Positions 26,432 to 35,682 of a stretch of 64,000 bases of DNA are shown one piece after another; position 1 is the stretch's first letter; each line of letters opens with the position of its first letter. Under the pieces are notes generated by a model. It was not told the origin of the DNA and did not search any database. It saw only the letters and a program-made list of their open reading frames with translations. The stretch covers positions 3,965,555-4,029,554 of the forward strand of contig NZ_CP024091.1 of assembly GCF_002736205.1 (NCBI RefSeq). Reading direction: 5' to 3'. The DNA comes from Pedobacter ginsengisoli. GTDB lineage: Bacteria > Bacteroidota > Bacteroidia > Sphingobacteriales > Sphingobacteriaceae. The position numbers and the translations under genes are program-made.

Positions 26432-28360
26432 ATGGAAGATATTAACGGTCCATTATTACCCAACATAAATTATCCTACTGATTTAAAGCAGTATAAGGAA
26501 CAAGACCTTGAACAAATATGCAAGGAACTTCGTCAGTATATTATAGATGTAGTAAGTGTAAATGGCGGTCATTTCGGTGCCAGCCTTGGTGTTGTTGAAC
26601 TTACAGTTGCCTTACATTATGCATTAAATACACCTTACGATAAATTAGTATGGGATGTTGGCCATCAGGCATATGGACATAAAATCCTTACCGGTCGCAG
26701 GTCAGTTTTTCACACCAACAGAATATTAAACGGCATTAGCGGCTTCCCAAAAATCAGCGAAAGTGAGTACGATACTTTTGGTGTTGGCCACTCCTCCACA
26801 TCCATTTCGGCAGCCTTAGGTATGGCTGTAGCCTCGCACTATAAAGGCGAAACCGATCGTCAGCATGTAGCTGTGATTGGCGACGGTGCCATGACAGCAG
26901 GATTGGCTTTCGAAGGGTTAAACCATGCCGGTATTGAAAATTCAAACCTATTGGTGATCCTGAACGACAATTGCATGTCTATTGATCCTAATGTTGGTGC
27001 ATTAAAAGAGTATTTAACAAACATTACTACCTCAAAATCTTACAACCGCTTCCGCGATGACATTTCAAGTGTACTCATCAAGCTTTCTGAGCTGGGTCCT
27101 AACGCGCATAAGTTTGTTAAGAAAATCGAGAAAAGCATAAAAGGCACATTACTCAAACAAAGTAATTTGTTTGAAGCACTGAACTTCAGATATTTTGGCC
27201 CGGTAGATGGTCACGATGTAGTTCGTTTAACTCAGGTAATCAAAGACCTTAAAGAAATCCCCGGCCCTAAGCTTTTACATTGTGTTACAGTAAAAGGAAA
27301 AGGCTTTGCACTTGCAGAGAAAGATCAGACCAAATGGCATGCACCGGGTCTTTTTGATAAAATTACAGGAGAGATTAAAAAATCTGTTCCCGATAAACCG
27401 CAGCCTCCAAAATACCAGGATGTTTTTGGTCATACTTTGGTAGAGCTTGCCGAAGCCAATAAAAAAATTGTAGGTGTAACACCGGCCATGCCATCAGGAT
27501 CTTCAATGAACATCATGATGAAAGCAATGCCTGCCCGTGCATTTGACGTCGGCATTGCCGAACAGCATGCGGTTACCTTTTCGGCAGGATTGGCCACTCA
27601 GGGACTTATCCCATTTTGTAACATCTACTCCAGCTTTATGCAGCGCGCATACGATCAGGTAATTCATGATGTAGCCATACAAAACTTAAACGTAGTATTT
27701 TGTCTGGATCGCGCAGGTTTGGCAGGAGCCGATGGAGCCACTCACCATGGCGCATACGATCTTGCATACATGCGTTCAATTCCACAAATGACAGTTACTG
27801 CACCAATGAACGAAGAAGAACTGCGTAACTTAATGTATACTGCACAACAGGACAACATGGGGCCGTTCTCTATCCGTTATCCTCGTGGAAACGGTGTTAT
27901 TGTTGATTGGAAACGACCGCTAAAAGCGTTAGAAATAGGAAAAGGCCGAAAAATCTGTGATGGCGAAGATGTAGCCATACTTACCATTGGTCATGTGGGT
28001 AATTTTGCAGTAGATGCATGTAAAGAGCTGAATAGCGAAGGCATCCACCCTGCACATTTCGATCTTCGTTTCGCCAAACCTTTAGATCAGGCCATGCTTC
28101 ATGATGTATTTAGCAGATATAAACACATCATAACAATTGAAGATGGATGTTTACAAGGCGGTGTAGGAAGTGCAATACTTGAATTCATGGCCGACAATGC
28201 CTATAACGCTCAGGTAATCCGCTTGGGTATCCCTGATGATTTTATTGAGCATGGAGAACAGGCCGAGTTATGGTCTCTCTGTGGTTATGATACTGCAGCA
28301 ATCATCAATACAGTAAAAAAGATTGCCATAAGCAGAACTACAAAAACAATGGCCTCCTAA
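26432..28360 (+). CDS. dxs: 1-deoxy-D-xylulose-5-phosphate synthase
   Basis: Dxs condenses pyruvate and glyceraldehyde 3-phosphate to DXP, the first step of the MEP isoprenoid pathway (also feeding thiamine and PLP synthesis). At 642 aa it is full length. The thiamine diphosphate motif GDGAMTAG starts at 150 and is completed by NDNCMSIDPN. Other typical parts are the conserved His in GHFGASLG and the transketolase pyrimidine-binding region with DVGIAEQHAVTF. The stop codon TAA overlaps the start of the next gene (TAATG), so that regulator is translationally coupled to dxs. Confidence 0.97.
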   Translation: MEDINGPLLPNINYPTDLKQYKEQDLEQICKELRQYIIDVVSVNGGHFGASLGVVELTVALHYALNTPYDKLVWDVGHQAYGHKILTGRRSVFHTNRILNGISGFPKISESEYDTFGVGHSSTSISAALGMAVASHYKGETDRQHVAVIGDGAMTAGLAFEGLNHAGIENSNLLVILNDNCMSIDPNVGALKEYLTNITTSKSYNRFRDDISSVLIKLSELGPNAHKFVKKIEKSIKGTLLKQSNLFEALNFRYFGPVDGHDVVRLTQVIKDLKEIPGPKLLHCVTVKGKGFALAEKDQTKWHAPGLFDKITGEIKKSVPDKPQPPKYQDVFGHTLVELAEANKKIVGVTPAMPSGSSMNIMMKAMPARAFDVGIAEQHAVTFSAGLATQGLIPFCNIYSSFMQRAYDQVIHDVAIQNLNVVFCLDRAGLAGADGATHHGAYDLAYMRSIPQMTVTAPMNEEELRNLMYTAQQDNMGPFSIRYPRGNGVIVDWKRPLKALEIGKGRKICDGEDVAILTIGHVGNFAVDACKELNSEGIHPAHFDLRFAKPLDQAMLHDVFSRYKHIITIEDGCLQGGVGSAILEFMADNAYNAQVIRLGIPDDFIEHGEQAELWSLCGYDTAAIINTVKKIAISRTTKTMAS

Positions 28361-29343
28361 TGCCAAAGGCCTCAAATTTAAGGCACCAACCATTTATAAG
28401 GCCAGACCCTCATCTGGAGGATCTGGCAATAAATCACATCTCTTCCTATCATCCGCTTCCCAAAGCCCTCGAAGACAAAGTCAGGGCCTGCCTGTTTGAT
28501 GCTAAAGTCAAAAAAAATGAATACCTCCTTAAGCAGGGCGAAATCAGTGAATACCTGTATTTCATCATTCAGGGCCTCGTTGTGGGCTACACCATGCTAA
28601 AGAATAAAAAGCTTACCACATACATATGTCTCGAAGGCGAATCCGTTTCAGCCATAAAAGGAATGTATGGCGAGGGGCCATCCGGCGAAAGTATTTATGC
28701 CGTTGAAGATTCCCATCTTATCGGCCTGCCAATACGCAACCTTTTAGAATGGCTGGAAACCTCATTTGAGATGAATATCATCATCAGAAAGATCGTCGAA
28801 TCTTTTTATAAATCAGCGCACCAGCGTTCTAATCTCGTAAGAATGGGAACCGCACAGGAGAAATACGAATTCTACCTCTCCACAACAAATCATAACATAC
28901 AAAGAATTCCCCCCCGATATATTGCCGACCTGCTCGACATAAAACCCGAAACACTCTATAAAATCCTCAAAAAGGTAAAAGAGCCAAATGAAGCAACATT
29001 GCAGGCCTATTTTCAAGTCATTGAAAACTACATGGTCGGTCAGCAGGCATTTAAACAGCATGGCTTAACATTGCCAAAAATGTCGGGCGACCTGAATATA
29101 CCTGCTCATCAGCTATCACACATTTTAAATTTTCACTACAGAAAAAGCTTTAGCGCCTTTGTAAACTCCTATAGAGTCGACTACGTCAGAAATAAACTTC
29201 AAAATATTAAAGATTGGCAGCACTTAACCATCGAAGCGGTAGGAAGTGAAGGAGGCTTCTCTTCAAGAAGTGCTTTCTTTGCTGAATTTAAACTAAATAC
29301 CGGTATGACTCCTGCCGAGTATGCCAGGTCCGGACAAAATTAA
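28360..29343 (+). CDS. Fusion regulator: cyclic-nucleotide-binding-like domain plus AraC-type HTH
   Basis: A 327-aa protein. Residues about 30-150 match a Crp/Fnr-type beta-roll (KKNEYLLKQGEISEYLYFII, then QGLVVGYTM). The typical Crp C-terminal winged helix is reduced to a short helical segment around IPPRYIADLLDIKPETLYKIL, and the end (about 230-322) is an AraC-like double HTH with FVNSYRVDYVRN, SEGGFSSRSAFFAEFK and TGMTPAEY. Such a combination of effector and DNA-binding parts is unusual. The cyclic-nucleotide phosphate-binding Arg is not evident, so the ligand is doubtful. It overlaps the dxs stop by one base and is followed by a hairpin. Confidence 0.85.
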   Translation: MPKASNLRHQPFIRPDPHLEDLAINHISSYHPLPKALEDKVRACLFDAKVKKNEYLLKQGEISEYLYFIIQGLVVGYTMLKNKKLTTYICLEGESVSAIKGMYGEGPSGESIYAVEDSHLIGLPIRNLLEWLETSFEMNIIIRKIVESFYKSAHQRSNLVRMGTAQEKYEFYLSTTNHNIQRIPPRYIADLLDIKPETLYKILKKVKEPNEATLQAYFQVIENYMVGQQAFKQHGLTLPKMSGDLNIPAHQLSHILNFHYRKSFSAFVNSYRVDYVRNKLQNIKDWQHLTIEAVGSEGGFSSRSAFFAEFKLNTGMTPAEYARSGQN

Positions 29344-29366
29344 GTCCTGCATTATATATCAGGACT
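29343..29366 (+). terminator. Terminator of the dxs-regulator unit
   Basis: Arms AGTCCTG (29343-29349) and CAGGACT (29360-29366) pair over 7 bp around a 10-nt AT loop, starting at the stop codon of the fusion regulator. A moderately T-rich stretch (TTTTCTTTCTTT) follows within 8 nt. Confidence 0.55.
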
Positions 29367-29383
29367 CAATTCACTTTTCTTTC

Positions 29384-29414
29384 TTTGGCACAAAATAACT
29401 TATTGGTTACTTTC
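29384..29414 (+). promoter_or_regulatory. Candidate promoter of the zinc-ribbon gene
   Basis: TTTG at 29384-29387 is followed after 19 nt by TTACTTTC (29407-29414), a partial match to TAnnTTTG, with a leader of about 60 nt. Motif evidence only. Confidence 0.25.
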
Positions 29415-29480
29415 GTTAATAATAAATAAAGATATTTCAGGGCAAGTAATTTTAGCTGCAATTTAATCAATCCCAACAGA

Positions 29481-29678
29481 ATGGAACCCTCAGAAACTAC
29501 CTGGTTAAACGCCAGTAAAACTTACAAAAAATGCCCCCACTGTAAACATGGAGATCTCGACTCCAGAGTTAAAAGAGGTGCATTGGTGAAATCACTTTTA
29601 TTTTGGCTCGACCTTAAGCGATATTCTTGCAGCTCTTGTGGCCGTAAAGTTTACATGGTTGGCAAAAATGAAAAATAA
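29481..29678 (+). CDS. Small zinc-ribbon protein, function unknown
   Basis: A 65-aa basic protein with two CxxC knuckles, KCPHCKHG (18-25) and SCSSCGRK (about 49-56), spaced as in a zinc ribbon, with a hydrophobic middle (VKSLLFWLDLKRY). No signal peptide. The four cysteines and lack of frame disruption support a real gene. I do not recognise the family. It is convergent with the DUF4397 lipoprotein gene, whose stop lies 5 nt away. Confidence 0.65.
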   Translation: MEPSETTWLNASKTYKKCPHCKHGDLDSRVKRGALVKSLLFWLDLKRYSCSSCGRKVYMVGKNEK

Positions 29679-29683
29679 CTGCC

Positions 29684-30364
29684 TTACTTGTGGGTATACA
29701 CCTGCAATTTAAAAGATTCTTCTACATCATTTGGGGTTACCAACCCTATAGACATAAATGTGTAGTACTTACCCGCCTCTAAAACACTATTACCTAAAGT
29801 ATTCATAACCAGTCCTGTGGCATCGTTCTTTACATCAAAAGAATAGGTTCCAGGATCAATCTCCGCAAACCCACTGGCCTCCTTATAAGATTTATTGGTC
29901 ACCAGATTTTGAGCTGCATTACTCAACAAAAAATCAAGCGCAGGCGCATCCGGCGACAGGTTTATAAATCTTATAAAGGCCTTTTCTGTTGATGAAGATG
30001 TGGAATTATCTGAAATCAGCAACCCATCCATATCCTCATTTCTATTAATCATAAAAAATGAATAGGCATTATTCCCCTCTACCGTTATCGTTTTACTTAG
30101 CAATGAAGTCGGGTCGGTTTCTGCTGTAAACTTCAAAGTATGGCTTCCTGCAGTTACCTGTACATACGGAATAGCACCTCCAAATGGTAAAGCTCCCTCA
30201 ATAATTTTTGTTCCATCTATATAGGTATTGTAAGTTGCCAGTGTTGGCGAAGCATTAATAATCGCTACCGACGACACGCCGGTGGCATCAGTATCTTCCT
30301 TTTTGCAGGGACCAAATAAAACAGCAAGTGTAATGGCCAGCATTACATTTTTAAAAATATTCAT
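29684..30364 (-). CDS. DUF4397-domain lipoprotein
   Basis: A 226-aa lipoprotein (lipobox FGPC, Cys20) with a DUF4397 region, seen in SVAIINASPTLATYNTYIDG, then a repeat of the same strand pattern FIRFINLSPDAPALDFLL. The two halves look like duplicated beta-sandwich domains. The family is common on the surface of Bacteroidota; its function is not known. It is the last gene of the TonB receptor/DUF4249/LytS/LytTR series, 18 nt after the regulator gene, so it is probably coexpressed. Confidence 0.85.
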   Translation of the reverse strand: MNIFKNVMLAITLAVLFGPCKKEDTDATGVSSVAIINASPTLATYNTYIDGTKIIEGALPFGGAIPYVQVTAGSHTLKFTAETDPTSLLSKTITVEGNNAYSFFMINRNEDMDGLLISDNSTSSSTEKAFIRFINLSPDAPALDFLLSNAAQNLVTNKSYKEASGFAEIDPGTYSFDVKNDATGLVMNTLGNSVLEAGKYYTFMSIGLVTPNDVEESFKLQVYTHK

Positions 30365-30382
30365 ATCAGTTTATTAAAAAGT

Positions 30383-31090
30383 TTATAGATTTTTTCCGTT
30401 CACATAGGCCTGCAGTGCAGAACGGTATCCTTCGCCAATCGGAATTTCGGTTCCTGCAACAATCACCTGGGTCTTTTGCACAGCATCAATCTTCTCCAGA
30501 GAAATAATATATGATTTATGAATCCGCATAAATCTCCCCGAACTTAGCTTTTCCTCTACCCCTTTCAGTCCCATCCTGGTAATCACTTGTTTACCATCTT
30601 CAATATTAATCCGAACATAATCTTTCAGACCCTCTATAAATGTGATGTCCTGCATCTTTACCTTAACCAGCGAGTAATTTGCATTTACAAATACGTGGTC
30701 GTTCTCCGGCTGTATTGCTTTAGGCTTCCCATGCCGCACCTGGTAAAGTTCCCTTGCCTTTTCAACAGCTTTAAGAAATCTCGAAAACGGCACAGGCTTT
30801 ACCAGATAATCCACCACATCCAGGTTAAATCCATCAAGTGCATGCTCCTGATAGGCCGTCACCATAATCACCATTGGCGGCTGTTTTAACGACCGCAACA
30901 ACTCCAGGCCATTTATACCGGGCATCTGAATATCCAGAAACATCAGGTCAACCTGGTTCTCCTTTATCAGGTCAAACACCTGCATCGGGCTGCGAACAGA
31001 TGCAATTACATTCAGATAAGGAATTTGCCTTACATTATCTTCCAGCAGCTCCAGCGCCGGGCTTTCGTCATCAATTAATATACAGTTCAT
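30383..31090 (-). CDS. LytTR-family response regulator
   Basis: A 235-aa two-domain regulator. The receiver (1-120) shows DDES acidic residues and the phospho-acceptor Asp in LMFLDIQMPGING, plus the conserved Lys in YLVKPVPF. The C-terminal LytTR DNA-binding domain (about 135-233) contains DITFIEGLKDYVRI, RFMRIHKSYII and VIVAGTEIPIGEGYR. LytTR domains bind pairs of direct repeats rather than palindromes. It starts directly after the LytS-type kinase gene (no gap) and is its probable partner. Candidate targets are the 21-bp-spaced repeats before the TonB receptor gene. Confidence 0.94.
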   Translation of the reverse strand: MNCILIDDESPALELLEDNVRQIPYLNVIASVRSPMQVFDLIKENQVDLMFLDIQMPGINGLELLRSLKQPPMVIMVTAYQEHALDGFNLDVVDYLVKPVPFSRFLKAVEKARELYQVRHGKPKAIQPENDHVFVNANYSLVKVKMQDITFIEGLKDYVRINIEDGKQVITRMGLKGVEEKLSSGRFMRIHKSYIISLEKIDAVQKTQVIVAGTEIPIGEGYRSALQAYVNGKNL

Positions 31091-32083
31091 CTATAAGTTG
31101 ATTTGAAGTTTAGCGGTATAGGTATTTTCTGTCTCCTCTATTTTTAATACATGGTTCCGACGGTAAATCAGCGCTAACCTCCGGCGCACATTCACCATCC
31201 CGATTCCTGAATCCTTTTTATCTGATGTAGATGGCCAGGACCGCACCGGCGCAATCCCGTTCATCACCTCCATGTACAGTTTATTGCCTTCAACTTTAAC
31301 AGATACATCTATTATCGGATCAGGAAGCATCCCTATTCCATGTTTAAAAGCATTCTCCACAAAAGGGATCAGCAGCATCGGCTCAATGGTGTACTTGTCA
31401 GTTATGCCCGTCAGGTAAAGATTTACCTGAATATCGTCGCCAAATCTTAGCAACTGCAGGTTAATGTAGTTTTTCAAATACTCCACCTCTTCTGCCAGCG
31501 TAATCTTGCCTTCATCACTATCGTAAAGCATATAGCGCATCAATTGCGACAAGCTGATCAACGATGGCTCTATCAGTTCAGGCTTCTTTCTCGACATGTA
31601 AACCAATGTATTGAGCACATTGAACATAAAATGAGGGCTGATCTGGGAGGATAAAAATTCCAGCTCTGTCTTAACCTTATCCATATAAAGTCGATAGCAA
31701 AAACTAACCACTATAACAAAGGTGAAAGGCAAAATACTCATTAAAGGCCTCGGTGGGGGTATTCCCCGTCCCGGAAACCTGCGCATTTCAGGATGTAGAA
31801 AGTGATTGGCCAGGATAAATAAAAGCAGGGTTATAATCAGTAACAGCACATAAAAATACATGCCATGCCTTTTTTCTCTTACCGGATAGATAACAAAACT
31901 ATGTACATAGAAAATTATGATCAGCAAAACATTAGACAGGAACATGTTCTTCAGCATGTCATTTCTAAACTCAGGCGGAGCTCCGCCAAACCTCGACAAA
32001 AATGGCAGGCAAAGTATCAGCAGCCAGATCAGCAAAGGGGCCGTAGTACTAATTAAGCGCCAGTATTTCGAATTTCTCATCAT
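31091..32083 (-). CDS. LytS-family sensor histidine kinase
   Basis: A 330-aa membrane kinase. Four hydrophobic segments fill the first about 145 residues (LLIWLLILCLPFL, LLIIIFYVHSFVI, VLLLIITLLLFILA and ILPFTFVIVVSFCY). The cytosolic part has the His_kinase phospho-site FLSSQISPHFMFNVLNTL and the ATP-binding G-box DSGIGMVNVRRRL. No large periplasmic sensor is present, so the stimulus may be sensed in the membrane or conveyed by partners. Its ATG overlaps the DUF4249 stop by 4 nt, and the LytTR regulator follows immediately. It is unusual in being inside a TonB receptor operon. Confidence 0.93.
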   Translation of the reverse strand: MMRNSKYWRLISTTAPLLIWLLILCLPFLSRFGGAPPEFRNDMLKNMFLSNVLLIIIFYVHSFVIYPVREKRHGMYFYVLLLIITLLLFILANHFLHPEMRRFPGRGIPPPRPLMSILPFTFVIVVSFCYRLYMDKVKTELEFLSSQISPHFMFNVLNTLVYMSRKKPELIEPSLISLSQLMRYMLYDSDEGKITLAEEVEYLKNYINLQLLRFGDDIQVNLYLTGITDKYTIEPMLLIPFVENAFKHGIGMLPDPIIDVSVKVEGNKLYMEVMNGIAPVRSWPSTSDKKDSGIGMVNVRRRLALIYRRNHVLKIEETENTYTAKLQINL

Positions 32084-32874
32084 TGGTACACGCGTAATTT
32101 TAAACTATCAGCCTGCATTGAGGTAAAAATGCCCAGCCCATTTACAACGTTAGTGTAGGGATTAGTCAGGTTTAATGAGCTCCCCCCGTTGTTGTTCAAT
32201 GCATCACTATATTCCTTATTAATATGAAACAGAACCATCTCATAATTCCCAAGGTAGTTAAAGGTCATCTGCTGGGTCTGGTAAGACGACACCTGACCCA
32301 ATATCAGCTCCGCATCTCTGTACGAGCCATTATTCCTTGGATTTATGCTTGTTCTGCTACTCTCTTTATTTTTCAGCACCATCATATAATGACCTCCCGT
32401 ATTATTGTTCCAGCTTAGCGTTATCGGAACAAACGTAGCAGGGGTAGTCCCAAAACCCATTACCGGTACTTGCTGCAAAGAATCAGAAGTTACAAAGCCT
32501 GTAGGTTTATCAGGAACAGTGGTTTGGGCACTAATTGTTTTATTATTGTAGCTAAAACTGAGGGAATAGGTTTTATTTCCAGCAATAAAAGTTGAATCAC
32601 CGTAAACGTAGTTCCCATCCGTACTTTCTGTCAGGTCAACCGTTTTGGTTCCGTCCGATATTTTAAGGGCTAAGTCAGTAACAGGGAAACCTAATGAAAT
32701 GGTATCGTCAAGATATTTTTGGTAATAAACTTTAACAAGAACTGTTTTACCCGGCACCAGGTAACCTTCAACCACAGGCCTTGTATAATCTTCTAATGAA
32801 CTGTCTTTTTTGCAGGCGCACATAAAAAAAGCTGCAAATGCCACGGCAAGTAGGGTACTTATCTTTATTTCCAT
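32080..32874 (-). CDS. DUF4249 lipoprotein, TonB-receptor partner
   Basis: A 264-aa lipoprotein (lipobox MCAC, Cys21) matching DUF4249: VVEGYLVPGKTVLVKV followed by a beta-sandwich-like body. DUF4249 proteins are typically encoded directly after a TonB-dependent receptor and are thought to act with it at the cell surface. Here its start overlaps the receptor's end by 10 nt, which fits. The ligand is unknown. Its stop overlaps the LytS kinase start. Confidence 0.9.
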   Translation of the reverse strand: MEIKISTLLAVAFAAFFMCACKKDSSLEDYTRPVVEGYLVPGKTVLVKVYYQKYLDDTISLGFPVTDLALKISDGTKTVDLTESTDGNYVYGDSTFIAGNKTYSLSFSYNNKTISAQTTVPDKPTGFVTSDSLQQVPVMGFGTTPATFVPITLSWNNNTGGHYMMVLKNKESSRTSINPRNNGSYRDAELILGQVSSYQTQQMTFNYLGNYEMVLFHINKEYSDALNNNGGSSLNLTNPYTNVVNGLGIFTSMQADSLKLRVYQ

Positions 32875-35651
32875 TTTAAACTTAGTGTAATGTTGGGGGT
32901 AAAACCCAGATAATTTACATTAGAAGTAAGTACCTGGTTGTTTATTATTGAGTACTGTTTGTACCATACATTTGATCTGTTATAGATATTGAACAGTGAA
33001 AACCCGATACTGCCGGTTTTACGGCTGTCTATCTTTATCAGATCATAAGTAACCGAGGCATCCAAGCGATGGTATGCCGGCATACGTGCCCCATTTTTCT
33101 CACTAATCGTTAAAAAAGTATGGCTCCTGCCAGCATAGTCATTCACAGTGTAACTTGTTAACGGGGCAGTATAAGGTTTTCCTGTTGCATAAATCCAGGT
33201 AGCAGAGAAGGTCCACTTGCCATTATGGTAAACATTAACCAGTTTAAATTCATGCCCCGTATCCTGATTTGCAGGAAACTCTCCGCCATACACTTCAAAA
33301 TTATTTACGGCTTTTGAAAGCGTATAGCTCAGCCAGCCTGTGTATTTGCCATGTGTTTTCTGCAACAAAAACTCAATCCCTTTGGTATAGCCGGTTCCAT
33401 TGTAAAAATGCTCTTCCAGGGTTCCTGCCGAGCCCATTCTTCGGCCTGTTTGCCGTTGCGAATATTCACTCAGGTTATCAAGGCTTTTATAATAGCCCTC
33501 CACATCAATCAAAAACTGATCTGTCTCATAACTAACCCCTGCAACATAATGCAAGGCAGAGCTTACCGGAATGGTACTCCCGTTTGATAGTACCCAGAAA
33601 TCGCGGCTCCCCGCCAGAATATCTTCTTTAATTACCCGGTTCGTAAACTGATAGAATTTTCCGGTCGAGCCTTTAAGCGTTAGCCTGTCTATAAGCGTGT
33701 AAGTTGCCGAAAACCGGGGTTCCATATATACTTTTCCGGTAAGGTCATAATACGTACTGCGAAAGCCCGGATTTAGCTGTAAACCCCTTAGCGGTGTAAT
33801 CTCCAGGTCTGCATATCCGCCTCCGGTTAGTGCCTTGGTATTCTGGTTAATTAAGGTACTGGTATCATTTAAGCTGTTCTCGTAAGCAACATTTTGTCTT
33901 GATGCAAAGCCTCCAAACAACACCTTTAATTTACCCGTAGCCTGCAACTCCCAATCAGATTTCAAACTAAAATCTTTCAGATTGTTCTTTTCAAAAGTTC
34001 CTGTCGAAATTTCCTGATCAACCCCCTCACTATCCTGAACAGTTATTTTATTGCTGTTATCCCTGTCGCTATGATAGGTAGAATAGCTAAGTAAAGTATT
34101 GGAATATAGTCTTGAAGTCCACCTGCTCGACCACTTAAAACTTGATCCCAAATTACCGTATGTTGTTTTATCGGTTGAACTGATACTTCCTCCGCCCGAT
34201 AAAAATGCCGGTAAGGCTACGTCCCTGCTGTTATCAAGATTATCATTTCCCTGGTAAATACTCCACGAAAACCTGTTCCTGTCATCGGGAGCATAAGTGT
34301 ACTTGGCATTCAAGTCATAAAACGACGATGATGGTGTGGTAACGGTCGCAGCACCACCAAAACCTCCACCTCCGCCACCCGGGGGGCCGCCTCCCATACG
34401 TCCACCCCCTGGCACAGAAGCAACAGCTGTGCTGCTGTTGAATTTATTAAAGATCTTATTGTACAATGGCCCCTGATACGAATGCCGGTAAGCCAATAGC
34501 AATGTCGATTTAGGGTTTAACGGTTTTTCCAAAAACACGTTGGCACTTAGCAAGCTCAGATCTCCGGCAATATTGGTTTCTTTATTATTACCTTCTTTAC
34601 CAACTATATCCGTCACACTTGATAAACGTCCGCCATATTTTGCAGAAAAGCCCCCTTTATATAAAGTCACATCTTTAACAGCATTACTGTTAAATGCACT
34701 GAAAAACCCATAAAGGTGGTCAACCTGGTAAACCGTAAAACCATCAAAAAGTACCAGGTTCTGATCTGGTGTTCCCCCTCTTACATAGGCGCCCGACGAA
34801 GATTCGTTACTGGCGCTAATACCCGGCATTAGCTGAAACGACCTCAGAATATCCTTTTCACCTATGTTCGGCAACTCTTCCAGTTTCGACAGAGAAATTT
34901 GCAATACGCTTACCCTTCGCTTGTCGGTACTCATGGCATTATCTCTTCTCTTATCAGTTATCACCACTTCATTTAGTGATTTTACTGCCGGAAAAAGCGC
35001 TATCACAATTTCTCCGTTAATATTTGTTTTGTTCAGTGCATACACATCAGGCCGGTAGCCTATATAGTTTATATCAAGCACACCCGTATCCGAGGGTACA
35101 TTCAAAAGCGTAAAATATCCATCCGCATTGGTTGCGGTGCTGATACCCGTATTGCGAACTTTCACAATAGCCGCAGGTAAAGATTCTCCGCTGCCATTAT
35201 CAACAACCCTCCCTTTTATTTTAAATGGCTCCATCCTGGTCTTTTCTATTTTTTCTTCGCTCAGTACAGCAGCAGAATTTACCTGCACCTCCCTTAAAAC
35301 CGGTTTATCTGCCGCTATCCTTTTCAGGCGCCCTACATCCTCCGGCCTGCGGATGATGTAAATGTTTTGATCCGGATCCAGCCAGTAATACAACTTATTT
35401 TCCCTGCAAATCTTCCCCAGCACCTCCTTTACCGGTTCATTCAGGTAACGATCTGTTACCATATAATCTTTAAGCATCTCCGGTTCATAAATGATCCTGA
35501 TCTTGCATTTCAACGAAAGGGTATCCAGCATCCTTGCCAATGGCAAACTGTAAAAACCATCAATTGCTGCCTGCGTTTTTAGCGGGCGTTGTGCCAATGC
35601 ACTAATGCTTATGGCCCCAGTAAATCCAAGTAATAGTAAAATTCGCTTCAT
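32865..35651 (-). CDS. TonB-dependent receptor with STN and carboxypeptidase-regulatory-like domains
   Basis: A 928-aa outer-membrane receptor. Signal peptide (MKRILLLLGFTGAISISALA), then STN domain (about 28-108; MLDTLSLKCKIRIIYEPEML), carboxypeptidase-regulatory-like domain (about 145-225; IKGRVVDNGSGESLPAAIV), plug (about 235-345; SSSGAYVRGGTPDQNLVLFDG) and a beta-barrel to the C-terminus. The STN domain often contacts an anti-sigma factor, but none is present here. A Gly/Pro-rich insert (about residues 412-434) lies in an extracellular loop. The barrel ends with an aromatic-rich strand LGFTPNITLSLKWK. Upstream are 21-bp-spaced direct repeats. The substrate is unknown. Confidence 0.93.
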   Translation of the reverse strand: MKRILLLLGFTGAISISALAQRPLKTQAAIDGFYSLPLARMLDTLSLKCKIRIIYEPEMLKDYMVTDRYLNEPVKEVLGKICRENKLYYWLDPDQNIYIIRRPEDVGRLKRIAADKPVLREVQVNSAAVLSEEKIEKTRMEPFKIKGRVVDNGSGESLPAAIVKVRNTGISTATNADGYFTLLNVPSDTGVLDINYIGYRPDVYALNKTNINGEIVIALFPAVKSLNEVVITDKRRDNAMSTDKRRVSVLQISLSKLEELPNIGEKDILRSFQLMPGISASNESSSGAYVRGGTPDQNLVLFDGFTVYQVDHLYGFFSAFNSNAVKDVTLYKGGFSAKYGGRLSSVTDIVGKEGNNKETNIAGDLSLLSANVFLEKPLNPKSTLLLAYRHSYQGPLYNKIFNKFNSSTAVASVPGGGRMGGGPPGGGGGGFGGAATVTTPSSSFYDLNAKYTYAPDDRNRFSWSIYQGNDNLDNSRDVALPAFLSGGGSISSTDKTTYGNLGSSFKWSSRWTSRLYSNTLLSYSTYHSDRDNSNKITVQDSEGVDQEISTGTFEKNNLKDFSLKSDWELQATGKLKVLFGGFASRQNVAYENSLNDTSTLINQNTKALTGGGYADLEITPLRGLQLNPGFRSTYYDLTGKVYMEPRFSATYTLIDRLTLKGSTGKFYQFTNRVIKEDILAGSRDFWVLSNGSTIPVSSALHYVAGVSYETDQFLIDVEGYYKSLDNLSEYSQRQTGRRMGSAGTLEEHFYNGTGYTKGIEFLLQKTHGKYTGWLSYTLSKAVNNFEVYGGEFPANQDTGHEFKLVNVYHNGKWTFSATWIYATGKPYTAPLTSYTVNDYAGRSHTFLTISEKNGARMPAYHRLDASVTYDLIKIDSRKTGSIGFSLFNIYNRSNVWYKQYSIINNQVLTSNVNYLGFTPNITLSLKWK

Positions 35652-35682
35652 ATTCTAAAAGCGAATTTTGTAAATTCATATG

